This document shows, piece after piece, positions 1-7,226 of a stretch of 13,849 nt of DNA. Location: assembly GCA_002389995.1 (NCBI GenBank), contig DGRR01000040.1:1-13849 (forward strand). The letters run 5' to 3'. The notes under the pieces are model-generated. The model searched no databases and was not told where the DNA came from. It saw only the letters and a list, made by a program, of their open reading frames with translations. The stretch is from Ruminococcus sp. UBA4383. Its GTDB lineage: Bacteria; Bacillota; Clostridia; Oscillospirales; Ruminococcaceae. Within the stretch, counting starts at the first letter, position 1; each line of letters starts with the position of its first letter. The position numbers and the translations under genes were made by a program.

Positions 1-281
1 ATAGTACCGAGGTTATTTTCGAGTTCTTCGGCAGTCATTCCTATGCCGTTGTCTGTTATTTTAATGGTACGGCTGTCCTTGTCAGTGGAAATCCAGATAG
101 CGAAATCATCTTTTTTCATTCCTACGCTGTCATCTGTGAGGGATTTGAAATAGAGTTTGTCTATGGCATCGCTTGCGTTTGATATAAGTTCTCTGAGGAA
201 AATTTCCTTGTGGGTATAGATTGAATGAATCATCATTTCGAGAAGTCTTTTGGACTCTGCTTTAAACTGTTTTGTTTCCAT
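1..281 (-). CDS. htpG: Molecular chaperone HtpG (Hsp90 family), N-terminal part, cut by the window edge
   Basis: This is the first 93 codons of a bacterial Hsp90, an ATP-driven cytoplasmic chaperone dimer that remodels stressed client proteins. The translation begins METKQFKAESKRLLEMM and shows the GHKL ATP-binding fold. The N-box is RELISNASDAIDKL (residues 30-43, with the Hsp90 catalytic Glu at about 31 and the magnesium Asn at 35). The G1 box is DNGIGM at 77-82. The gene continues past position 1, so the rest of the ATPase, middle and dimerisation domains cannot be seen. The ATG at 281-279 is chosen because it matches the family N-terminus and is preceded on the minus strand by GGAG about 8 bases upstream. 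The gene has its own promoter and a CIRCE operator, and diverges from the pilus operon. I see no functional link to the pili. Confidence 0.96.
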   Translation of the reverse strand, partial: METKQFKAESKRLLEMMIHSIYTHKEIFLRELISNASDAIDKLYFKSLTDDSVGMKKDDFAIWISTDKDSRTIKITDNGIGMTAEELENNLGT

Positions 282-304
282 AAAAATACATCTCCGTTTG
301 AAAA

Positions 305-331
305 TTAGCACTCTCACTCTCTGAGTGCTAA
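305..331 (-). promoter_or_regulatory. CIRCE operator (HrcA binding site) upstream of htpG
   Basis: The sequence is TTAGCACTC, nine bases, then GAGTGCTAA: a perfect match to the CIRCE inverted repeat bound by the heat-shock repressor HrcA. It lies between the htpG -10 box and its ribosome site, at and just after the expected transcription start. A bound repressor would therefore block initiation. It is symmetric; strand is given for the gene it serves. Confidence 0.97.
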
Positions 332-335
332 ATTA

Positions 336-365
336 AGTATATAACTTTTTTAAGTGAATTGTCAA
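336..365 (-). promoter_or_regulatory. Sigma-A promoter of htpG
   Basis: Read on the minus strand, TTGACA (365-360) and TATACT (341-336) are separated by 18 bases. An overlapping TATATA gives a 16-base spacer. Transcription would start at about 329, inside the CIRCE element, which fits repression by HrcA at the vegetative promoter. Confidence 0.85.
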
Positions 366-536
366 TAGCAAAGTAAAATGTTTACAATTTGTTCATATTT
401 AATCGGACTTTTTCCAAAAGTATGTCAGATGAATTGCCTTTATTTCCGCTTTAAAGTAAAAATTGCCAAAAGAGAGTTAAATTTTTTGCTGTAATTTACA
501 ATTATATAAAATTTTCTTAAAATATTCATTCTTCTA
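366..536. other. A/T-rich intergenic stretch between htpG and the pilus promoters
   Basis: I see no gene here. The stretch holds three short palindromes: GTAAA-atg-TTTAC at 373-385, ACTTTT-tcc-AAAAGT at 407-421, and TGTAA-t-TTACA at 490-500. The first and last share the half-site TGTAA/GTAAA and flank the two divergent promoter regions, so they could be operators. In DNA this A/T-rich such short palindromes are also expected by chance. Confidence 0.4.
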
Positions 537-565
537 TTGCAATTTTGAACTCTTTGTGATATAAT
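537..565 (+). promoter_or_regulatory. Upstream promoter P1, about 265 bases before pilC
   Basis: TTGCAA (537-542) and TATAAT (560-565) are 17 bases apart, giving a near-consensus sigma-A promoter. Transcription would start at about 572, directly in front of the stem-loop at 580-617. It could drive a small RNA or give the pilus operon a long leader. Confidence 0.65.
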
Positions 566-579
566 ATTTGTATAAGTTC

Positions 580-617
580 AACAATGTACAGCTTTGCGGG
601 GAATACTGTGCGTTGTT
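580..617 (+). other. 12-bp stem-loop at the 5' end of the P1 transcript (candidate structured leader or small RNA)
   Basis: AACAATGTACAG (580-591) pairs over all 12 positions with CTGTGCGTTGTT (606-617), using two G-U pairs. The 14-base loop contains GCGGGGA. Two pairs are G-U rather than A-U, so the pairing works in plus-strand RNA and would be poorer on the minus strand (A-C mismatches). No T-tract follows directly, so it is not an intrinsic terminator. The nearest T-runs are at about 634-638 and 654-658. I do not recognise it as a known RNA family. Confidence 0.4.
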
Positions 618-737
618 CTGCCTTGAAAATCGCTTTTTGTAAATATATGTGTGCTTTTTGGTCATTTTTATTACAACTCGTATAAAAGTTGGTGAATATT
701 AATAAAAAATAACTATTTATTTATGTCAAAAAAACGA

Positions 738-766
738 TTGAAAAGTATCTTTTAATATGTTATAAT
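738..766 (+). promoter_or_regulatory. Proximal promoter P2 of the pilC-pilMN-pilO operon
   Basis: TTGAAA (738-743) and TATAAT (761-766) are separated by 17 bases, a near-consensus sigma-A promoter. Transcription would start at about 773 and leave a leader of about 57 bases before the pilC start at 830. Confidence 0.8.
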
Positions 767-816
767 TGTTATTATTAAGGCAGTGTGAATTGTACGGCTT
801 TATTTTAATAAATCAT

Positions 817-824
817 GGAGGTGG
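817..824 (+). promoter_or_regulatory. Ribosome binding site that sets the pilC start
   Basis: GGAGGTGG lies five bases before the ATG at 830. An in-frame ATG at 815 overlaps this site itself and has no ribosome site of its own, so 830 is the real start. Confidence 0.88.
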
Positions 825-829
825 TCTCA

Positions 830-2029
830 ATGAAAAGTTATTCCTACATCGCCAGAGATGCAAAGGGCAAAGAGGTCAAAGGAAAGGCCAATGCCGAAAA
901 TGAGCAGGAATTTCTTCAGAAAATGAAGGAAAGAGGCTTGTATCTTAAAGACTATAAGGAAGACGATTCAGAAAACTCAAAATCTATCTACAAATTCGAG
1001 ATGACGGAACTCGCATTCTGCTGCCGTCAGCTCAGTGCCATGCTTACGTCAGGTCTTACCCTCGTAAAGGCTATCGATATCCTGACAAGAGAACAGGAAA
1101 ACGAAAAAGCTAAGGCAATATGGCAGGACGTTTACGAAAACGTTCAGAAAGGTGAATCCTTCTCCTCTGCTATGGAACTGCACGCAGGTTCTTTCCCCGA
1201 CTTCCTTATCTCAATGATAAGCGCAGGCGAATCAAGCGGTTCTCTCGACGTTATCATGGTGCGTATGGCAGACTACTACGCTAAACAGAACAAACTAAAA
1301 AATACTGTAAAGAGTGCCATGACTTATCCTATGGTTCTCGCTGTACTGTGCGTTGTCATCGTTATCTTCCTCTTTACCTTCATCATGCCGACCTTCATCG
1401 GAATGTATGAGGACCCCGACACAATGCCGGCACTTACAAAAGTACTCGCTGCTATCAGTGACTTCCTCAAAACTAAATGGTATATCCTCATTGCGGTTAT
1501 CGTTGCACTTGTATTCGGCTTTAAGTACGCTATGAAAGTTCCTGATTTCCGTCTGAAATTCGACCGCCTTATCATCAAGGGACCCGGATTCGGACCTCTC
1601 GTTACAAAAATATATACAGGACGTTTTTCAAGAACTCTCTCCTCACTCTATTCAAGCGGTATTCCTATGGTTGAATGTCTCGAAAAGGCTTCGTCAGTTC
1701 TCGGCAACTCCTACGTTGACCAGAAATTCGAGGAAGTTATTGATGAGGTAAAACAGGGTTCTACCCTTTCGGACGCTATCACAAGAACAGAAATCTTTGA
1801 GGGTATGTTCTGCTCCATTATATATGTAGGTGAAGAATCAGGTGCGCTTGACTCTATCCTCGAAAAAACTTCCGACTACTATGAGGAAGAATCAGACTCA
1901 GCCGTTGCCCGTCTTGTAGGTCTGGTTGAGCCTATCATGCTTATCTTTATGGGTCTTATCATTGGTCTTGTAGTTGTAGGTATTTATCCCGCACTCTACG
2001 GTTCAATGGAAAGCATCGAAGGCGAATAA
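830..2029 (+). CDS. pilC: Type IV pilus inner-membrane platform protein PilC (GspF family)
   Basis: PilC is the polytopic membrane platform on which PilB turns ATP hydrolysis into pilin insertion and PilT drives removal. The 399-residue product has the usual family length and the two-copy T2SSF layout, with repeats at about 60-185 and 264-386. Each repeat carries the matching motif AGESSGSLD (132-140) or VGEESGALD (333-341). Membrane segments lie at about 167-190, 217-234 and 369-387. The N-terminal 55 residues (YSYIARDAKGKEVKGK) are the typical cytoplasmic start. The ATG at 830 is preferred over the in-frame ATG at 815, because GGAGGTGG lies just before 830. It is the first gene of the operon, 21 bases before pilMN. 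In many clusters pilB precedes pilC; here pilB lies about 8 kb downstream. Confidence 0.96.
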   Translation: MKSYSYIARDAKGKEVKGKANAENEQEFLQKMKERGLYLKDYKEDDSENSKSIYKFEMTELAFCCRQLSAMLTSGLTLVKAIDILTREQENEKAKAIWQDVYENVQKGESFSSAMELHAGSFPDFLISMISAGESSGSLDVIMVRMADYYAKQNKLKNTVKSAMTYPMVLAVLCVVIVIFLFTFIMPTFIGMYEDPDTMPALTKVLAAISDFLKTKWYILIAVIVALVFGFKYAMKVPDFRLKFDRLIIKGPGFGPLVTKIYTGRFSRTLSSLYSSGIPMVECLEKASSVLGNSYVDQKFEEVIDEVKQGSTLSDAITRTEIFEGMFCSIIYVGEESGALDSILEKTSDYYEEESDSAVARLVGLVEPIMLIFMGLIIGLVVVGIYPALYGSMESIEGE

Positions 2030-2050
2030 TACGAAAGGTGGAAAAAATAA

Positions 2051-3742
2051 ATGCTTTCATTTGATATAACCGATAGAAATATACGAGTTGTTAAGGGCGT
2101 TGAGAGTAACGGAAAAATAAAAATCAGCTCCGCTGCTACCCTTAATATTGAAGAGGAACTCATCGTAAACGGTCACGTTAAGGATATTCCCAATGTTGCC
2201 ACTCTCATAAACGGCGTTCTCAAAAAGAATAAAATGCCCGACAAAGAGGCAATCGTCAGCATCTCCTCAAACCTTACAATATTCAAGGAACTGAATGTTG
2301 CAAAATCAAAGAATCAGGATTTGTCAAAAACCGTTAAACAGCAGATGCAGGCTGAACTTAACCTCGATGATACTTATTCCGTTACATACGTCATCGTAGG
2401 AGAAGCAGAGGAAAAAAGCGATATGGGCGAACCTGTGTACAAGGTACTCGCTACCGCCTGCCCCTATGAAATCGTAAACAGTTACAGAGAAGTTTTCAAA
2501 CTCCTCGGTATCTCTCTCAGGTCGGTAATGGTAGGCTGTAACTGTATCACAAAGGTTCTTCTCGCTGATACAAAAATTAAATCAAAAATGCCCCTGCTCG
2601 CTGTCCAGATAGACAACAACTTCATCTCTCTCAACCTCTATGAGGACGGTCAGCTTTCATTCTCACGTTTCGCTTCAATTGATGCCGCAGACTACGGCGG
2701 TTCAGATGACTACGTTTTCGAGGCTGTAAACGAAAATATCTTCCGTATGCTCCAGTTCCACAGAAGCCGCAGCACAGGTGAAACTATCGAAAATGTAATC
2801 TTCTACGGTGATACTCATGAATATGTCAGACTTACGGACGAACTCGAAAAGCTCGACCTCAATACAAGCCTTATCAATGTTCCGCCCCAGATACACGGCC
2901 ACGAAAATCTTGAATTTTCACTGTACGCAAACGCTATCGGTGCTATGTTCAAGAGAAACAAGGATACAGAAAAAATTAACCTCCTCGAAACCGAACTCGG
3001 TGTTGCCATTAAAAACAAGGTAAGAAATGATAACGCAGGAAACGGTCTTATGCTCGGTGCAGTCGCTGTTGCCGCTATTATCGTAGGCGCAGCATGGGGA
3101 GTGCAGTCAATAAGAGATGCCGCTATCCAGAGCGATATCGACGAAATTCAGGAATTTCTCGATGACCCCGAAACTAAGAAGAAACTCGCACATCAGGAAA
3201 AACTCCTCGGTATTCAGGAAAAAGTTGACTCATACAATACAATGGTAGTAAACGCCCATGACGCTTTCTACTCACAGCCCGTTATTGACGGAGAGGTTTA
3301 TGAGGCTCTCGAAAATACCCTCGAAAAAACAGCAGATGAACTCGGTGTTGAAGATGCTATGGTTTTAAGCCCTGATTATACTGAAGGTATACTTAAATTT
3401 ACCGTAAGCTGCGACGGCACAGAAGATATGGCTCAGAAACTCCCCGGTGACTACGTTGAAAATCTCCTCGACAAGTCAGTTACCGAAAATGGCGGATTTT
3501 TTGAAAATGCCGCTTATGAAGGATATAAGCTTTCAATTTCAACAATTACAACAGAAATCCCCGGCGCAAGAAGCGGCGATGATGAGGAAGAGGAAGGGGA
3601 AGAATCATCTTCATCAAGAGTTACTGTTGAAGAATCCGAAAAAGTTACCTTCGATGTTACTGTTGCCCTTAAAGTCAATAAGAGCGCATATCATGAGGAA
3701 GAATCCGGTGCAGAAGATGCTGATGCACCTGCAAAGGAATAA
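2051..3742 (+). CDS. pilM: PilM-PilN fusion protein (type IV pilus alignment subcomplex)
   Basis: Residues 1 to about 315 resemble PilM, the actin-like cytoplasmic ATPase that links PilB and PilC to the membrane. The phosphate-1-type strand is LSFDITDRNIRVV (2-14), and the ending IGAMFKRNKDTEKINLL (about 294-311) looks like a PilM C-terminus running into the PilN N-terminal motif. One membrane helix follows at about 331-350, then a helical stretch (355-400). The extracytoplasmic alpha/beta domain (about 410-545) resembles PilN. Two acidic runs stand out: DDEEEEGEE at about 510-518 and the C-terminus. A single protein with both parts parallels GspL of type II secretion, and a pilMN fusion is known in C. 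difficile. There is no frameshift at the junction, so the fusion is genuine. A ribosome site AAAGGTGG precedes the ATG, and pilO follows after 18 bases. Confidence 0.88.
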   Translation: MLSFDITDRNIRVVKGVESNGKIKISSAATLNIEEELIVNGHVKDIPNVATLINGVLKKNKMPDKEAIVSISSNLTIFKELNVAKSKNQDLSKTVKQQMQAELNLDDTYSVTYVIVGEAEEKSDMGEPVYKVLATACPYEIVNSYREVFKLLGISLRSVMVGCNCITKVLLADTKIKSKMPLLAVQIDNNFISLNLYEDGQLSFSRFASIDAADYGGSDDYVFEAVNENIFRMLQFHRSRSTGETIENVIFYGDTHEYVRLTDELEKLDLNTSLINVPPQIHGHENLEFSLYANAIGAMFKRNKDTEKINLLETELGVAIKNKVRNDNAGNGLMLGAVAVAAIIVGAAWGVQSIRDAAIQSDIDEIQEFLDDPETKKKLAHQEKLLGIQEKVDSYNTMVVNAHDAFYSQPVIDGEVYEALENTLEKTADELGVEDAMVLSPDYTEGILKFTVSCDGTEDMAQKLPGDYVENLLDKSVTENGGFFENAAYEGYKLSISTITTEIPGARSGDDEEEEGEESSSSRVTVEESEKVTFDVTVALKVNKSAYHEEESGAEDADAPAKE

Positions 3743-3760
3743 TAAGGGAGGCTGATTGAA

Positions 3761-4498
3761 ATGAAACTGAATTACAGAGAAAAGGTTATTCTTGGTATTC
3801 TCCTCGCCGTGATTATCCTCATAGCAGGATTTGTCGGACTTGTAAAGCCTAAGTCTCAGGATATCGAAGACGATACCGCACTCAGAGAAACCAAACGCAC
3901 TGAACAGCAGGAAGTTCAGGACAAAATTGACCAGATTGAACCACTCAAAAAGAAAATAGACGCAACTTATCAGGAAACAAACAAACTCGCAGAAGATTTC
4001 GTTCCTATGGAAGAAATAAACGATACATATATGCTCGACCAGTATATGAGAGAATATGCTGATGAAAGCGAAGTTAAAATCCTTGACCTCCAGCTTGAGG
4101 AACTCAATTCACAGGTACTTAAATATTATTACTTCACTCCCGAAGTTCTTTCAGAAGACCTCTTTGCAGCTTCTGACCTCAACGGCGACGCTCAGACTGC
4201 TTTTGACCAATTAAGCGCAGAAAGCAATTCTCTCTCCGAAAGAACCGAAGAGGAAGTTGTCGGCACTCAGTACGCTGTAAAGGTACAGGGTACAAGAGAA
4301 AATATATGGGCATATATGAAGGCTATCGAAGACATAGGCGATACAAGAATTATAAGCTCAGTTAAGTTCCAGGATTACAGTTTCGGTGAACTCATGGACG
4401 ATACAGTAGCTGAGGGCGAAGGCGAGACAGAAGTAGATTTCATCGTATCATTCTACTCAGTATATGAAATGGCAAAACCGGACACAGAAGCAGATTAA
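3761..4498 (+). CDS. pilO: Type IV pilus assembly protein PilO
   Basis: PilO is a bitopic membrane protein that pairs with PilN to couple the cytoplasmic motor to the growing pilus. The 245-residue product starts with a short basic tail (MKLNYREK), then one membrane helix at about 9-28. A charged predicted coiled coil follows at about 35-78 (RETKRTEQQEVQDKIDQIE) and then an acidic extracytoplasmic domain rich in Asp and Glu. Sequence conservation in PilO is weak. The call rests on this layout and on the position directly after pilMN. The ribosome site AGGGAG lies about 10 bases before the ATG. A 54-base gap to the next gene, the largest inside this operon, contains no terminator. Confidence 0.85.
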   Translation: MKLNYREKVILGILLAVIILIAGFVGLVKPKSQDIEDDTALRETKRTEQQEVQDKIDQIEPLKKKIDATYQETNKLAEDFVPMEEINDTYMLDQYMREYADESEVKILDLQLEELNSQVLKYYYFTPEVLSEDLFAASDLNGDAQTAFDQLSAESNSLSERTEEEVVGTQYAVKVQGTRENIWAYMKAIEDIGDTRIISSVKFQDYSFGELMDDTVAEGEGETEVDFIVSFYSVYEMAKPDTEAD

Positions 4499-4552
4499 GT
4501 TTGTTCACGCTGTAGGTAAAAGAGATATATACCTTAGAAAGGCGGTCAGAAA

Positions 4553-7213
4553 ATGAAAACGGAAAAGAATAGAAAATTAAAAGGTACCGTTCTGCTTGCC
4601 GTTGTTGCCACAATGGCTCTGCTCATAATCTTTATGGGTACGACATTGGTTCTCGCAAGTGCGGCTAATAACCGTGCGCATAAAACCTATGCAACTACTC
4701 AGGCAGAATATACCGCACAGGCAGCTATCAAAGCGTTTACAACTGCTCTCGAAGCCAGGAAAGATGAGGACGGCAACGATATTCCTCCTACTATGATGGC
4801 TGCTGTACAACAGTTAAGCGGTGCTGCTTATCCGAATGTAGTAATAAACAATACTTCAATAGGCAGAATCGGCTTCTATGATGTCGATAACGTTTTCCCT
4901 GCCGAACAGGAGGCTGACGGCTGGGTTCCAAACAGAATCAAGGTTGAAAACCTCGGTGCCGCAGATGAATACGTTTTCGGCAAGAAAAAAGTTGATGAGG
5001 ACCCCGTATGGTTCCAGCCCGACAGATACAGAATTACTGCTACCGCAAGACTCGGCAGTAAGGACGAAAAGACAGTTTCCCTCTATATGACTGCTAAACC
5101 TATACAGAATTCTGTAAGCGAGTCAATTGAAGGTCTCCAGACTGTCGGTGGTTCTGAATTACCTCCAACAGATGGTCAAAATTACTCTGGTGCGCTTGTT
5201 ATAGGTCTCGAAAATACTGATGCATCTCATGAGTATTCAATTAATAATACAGTAGATTTAAACACCTATATGACATTTATTAACGGAGATCTTTATTCGC
5301 CCGGACAAACAAGAATTCATGTTAATTCAAATGATTTTGGCATGGTTGTTACGGGAAATTATAGAGTTCAGAATGATAACTGGATAATTGTTGACTATGC
5401 TCCTGCGAGTACTACTCCTGAACAAAAAGAAATACCCTATCTGTATGTTGATGGAAAATTAAGCTTTGAAAGTCAGGGTAAGATTGTGAACAACCAAGAC
5501 AGCCCTTTTAATATGTTTGCAGGTACTATTAACATTCCAAAAACAGTTTCGTTTGATTTTCCCGGAGTTGACCTGTATCTTATGGATGACGGAGGCGATA
5601 ATGTGCTGACAAGTACTGGTTACGAAAACGGAAAACTAATCAGCTGGGCTAACTCGGTAGTTACAGGTACAGCACAGAATCCTTTTGCATCCAATGGTGG
5701 AAGTATTTTCTGTAATGGAAATCTTAAAATTGGTGGAACTCATATAGGCGGAGATGTGAGAGTAAAAGGAAACCTTACAATAAGCCAGAAAACTGTAATA
5801 GACGGAAGTCTTACTGTTGGTGGCACACTCAAGGTAGATGATAATTTGGAAGTAGGTACTTCACTTGAGGCAAACAAACTTGTAAAGAACAGCAATATCA
5901 AAGTACACGGTTCCGACATAAATCCTACAATAGAACTTAACCCCGGCTATACAAAACAGGATAATGCAAGAATGGGCGTTGCAAAACCCGGATATACCGT
6001 CTATAACAACAACCATTACGATTTTGAGGAAGTAATTATTGATCATACTTACTGGATTGAAACTAAATATAAAGATAAGTTTGGAAATGAGTACGGAGAA
6101 TATACACCAGTAGGTCATTATTCTAATGGATATTATTTAGAGACAGATTCCCACGGAAATGAAACAGAAACTCTTACATCACAGGCTTTTACGGCTTATG
6201 ATTCATCTGGTAATAAAGTTGATTCATGGAATATGGGCAACGCAGTTGAGGAAGTATGGGTTGAAGTCGATTCAAGCGGAAATCCCCTTACCCCTCCGGA
6301 AGACCATATAACTACCGAAACTGTAAGTTTCTTTGACGGTTCAGGCAATAAGGTTGATTCAAGCGTTGCAATGACACTCTCAGGTATAGCACCTGCAACA
6401 GGCGAAATCTACCCCGAAAATATGAAGCGTGAGAAAATTTACGGTGATACTTCTCTCGATTACACTTGTCTTGATTCTGAAGGAAATCCAACGGTTGTTG
6501 TTACATGTGACTCCAATACTCAGATTGTAAAAAATATAACCGATATGCAGAAAAAGGTAGGTATGCTTCCTAACGGAGATACTCCCACATATATAACAGC
6601 CTGCCCTGAAACTCCAGATGCGGCTCATACATACAACGGAAATGTTCCCAATGTCATAACCGAAAGTTGTGTTATACAGGGTTCTTTAGATCATAATATA
6701 AGAATTGAACAAGGTGCAAATGATATATGGGTTATCCTTAGAAATTGTACATTTGGATCAGAGAAAGAAATAGTTGTAGACAGTAGTGCAACAGGTTCTG
6801 TAAAATTCTTTGTAGAGGGTGAATTTAAATGCGAGAAATCACATATAAGACCTGACAATATTACTGATGGCTGTACAGTGAACTGGACAGACAAGATGAA
6901 CATTGAATGGTATGGTGCAGAAGGATCAATGGTACATTTGTATAACGGAGGTACGATATGCGGTGCAGCAAGAGCTCCTAAAACTACTCTTAAAGCAGAT
7001 GGTAGTGATAATATAATGAAGATTGACTATGTAGGAAAATATACAACTGAAGAAGATATGGTTACATCATGGATAGGAAATGCCCTTTTCAAAAAATTTG
7101 AAAATCAGAATAACTTTAGAATCGCTTACACTCTCGCAGGCGATGACAGCGATTCTTCCACACTCAAAACCGCTCTCGGTGACTACGAGTTGAGCTATTT
7201 CGCAGAATATTAA
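4553..7213 (+). CDS. Very large PilX/GspK/PilK-like minor pilin with beta-helix and repeat regions
   Basis: The N-terminus is a class III-like signal: a basic tail MKTEKNRKLKG, with predicted cleavage after Gly11, then a hydrophobic helix (12-37). Mature position 5 is Ala16, not the Glu found in most pilins. GspK and related tip pilins also lack Glu5. At 886 residues it is several times longer than a normal minor pilin. Residues about 388-443 show short Gly-rich strands (GGDVRVKGNLTI, DGSLTVGGTLKV) resembling a bactofilin-type beta-helix. Residues 508-645 carry repeated DxxGN motifs. The segment 705-815 again looks beta-rich, ending in a YGAEGSMVHLYNGG block and an ARAPKT motif. Eight of nine Cys lie after residue 630. 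The position between pilO and two minor prepilins suggests a tip protein, possibly an adhesin; binding is inference. Codon use differs in the middle. Confidence 0.72.
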   Translation: MKTEKNRKLKGTVLLAVVATMALLIIFMGTTLVLASAANNRAHKTYATTQAEYTAQAAIKAFTTALEARKDEDGNDIPPTMMAAVQQLSGAAYPNVVINNTSIGRIGFYDVDNVFPAEQEADGWVPNRIKVENLGAADEYVFGKKKVDEDPVWFQPDRYRITATARLGSKDEKTVSLYMTAKPIQNSVSESIEGLQTVGGSELPPTDGQNYSGALVIGLENTDASHEYSINNTVDLNTYMTFINGDLYSPGQTRIHVNSNDFGMVVTGNYRVQNDNWIIVDYAPASTTPEQKEIPYLYVDGKLSFESQGKIVNNQDSPFNMFAGTINIPKTVSFDFPGVDLYLMDDGGDNVLTSTGYENGKLISWANSVVTGTAQNPFASNGGSIFCNGNLKIGGTHIGGDVRVKGNLTISQKTVIDGSLTVGGTLKVDDNLEVGTSLEANKLVKNSNIKVHGSDINPTIELNPGYTKQDNARMGVAKPGYTVYNNNHYDFEEVIIDHTYWIETKYKDKFGNEYGEYTPVGHYSNGYYLETDSHGNETETLTSQAFTAYDSSGNKVDSWNMGNAVEEVWVEVDSSGNPLTPPEDHITTETVSFFDGSGNKVDSSVAMTLSGIAPATGEIYPENMKREKIYGDTSLDYTCLDSEGNPTVVVTCDSNTQIVKNITDMQKKVGMLPNGDTPTYITACPETPDAAHTYNGNVPNVITESCVIQGSLDHNIRIEQGANDIWVILRNCTFGSEKEIVVDSSATGSVKFFVEGEFKCEKSHIRPDNITDGCTVNWTDKMNIEWYGAEGSMVHLYNGGTICGAARAPKTTLKADGSDNIMKIDYVGKYTTEEDMVTSWIGNALFKKFENQNNFRIAYTLAGDDSDSSTLKTALGDYELSYFAEY
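5714..5881 (+). repeat. Gly-rich beta-helix-like segment inside the large minor pilin
   Basis: Residues about 388-443 consist of short beta strands broken by Gly or Asn-Gly turns (GNLKIGG, GGDVRVKGNLTI, DGSLTVGG, DNLEVG). This resembles bactofilin or other polymer-forming right-handed beta-helices. It is a structural inference from periodicity only. Confidence 0.4.
6074..6487 (+). repeat. Degenerate DxxGN repeats inside the large minor pilin
   Basis: Six copies of a D-x-x-G-N motif occur within residues 508-645: DKFGN, DSHGN, DSSGN, DSSGN, DGSGN and DSEGN. Two copies continue identically as NKVDS. Most follow an aromatic or beta-branched residue. The pattern resembles Asp-rich turn repeats of surface proteins. 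No function is assigned. Confidence 0.6.
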
Positions 7214-7226
7214 GGAGGTATGTCTT

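Noticed and set aside
571..640. On the minus strand, CCGCAAAGC and an AGGCAGAAC stretch recall the core of the c-di-GMP-I (GEMM) riboswitch
   Set aside because: The GACG lead-in, the GNRA hairpin and its receptor are missing, and the only minus-strand gene downstream is htpG, about 290 bases away behind its own promoter.
584..685. A 33-codon frame starting MYSFAGNTVRC with a hydrophobic end, inside the P1 transcript
   Set aside because: There is no ribosome site, the ATG lies inside the 12-bp stem, and a frame of this length is expected by chance in A/T-rich DNA.
671..693. A short CAACT/AGTTG hairpin between P1 and P2 as a terminator for a small RNA
   Set aside because: The stem is five pairs, A/T-rich in the loop, and not followed by a T-run.
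815..829. An in-frame ATG that would start PilC 15 bases earlier (MEVVS)
   Set aside because: It overlaps the GGAGGTGG ribosome site of the ATG at 830 and has no site of its own; PilC homologues begin near MKSYSY.
4499..4552. A possible terminator or promoter in the 54-base gap before the large minor pilin
   Set aside because: Only a 5-bp AGGTA/TACCT stem without a T-run is present, and no promoter pair is seen, so the operon is taken as continuous.
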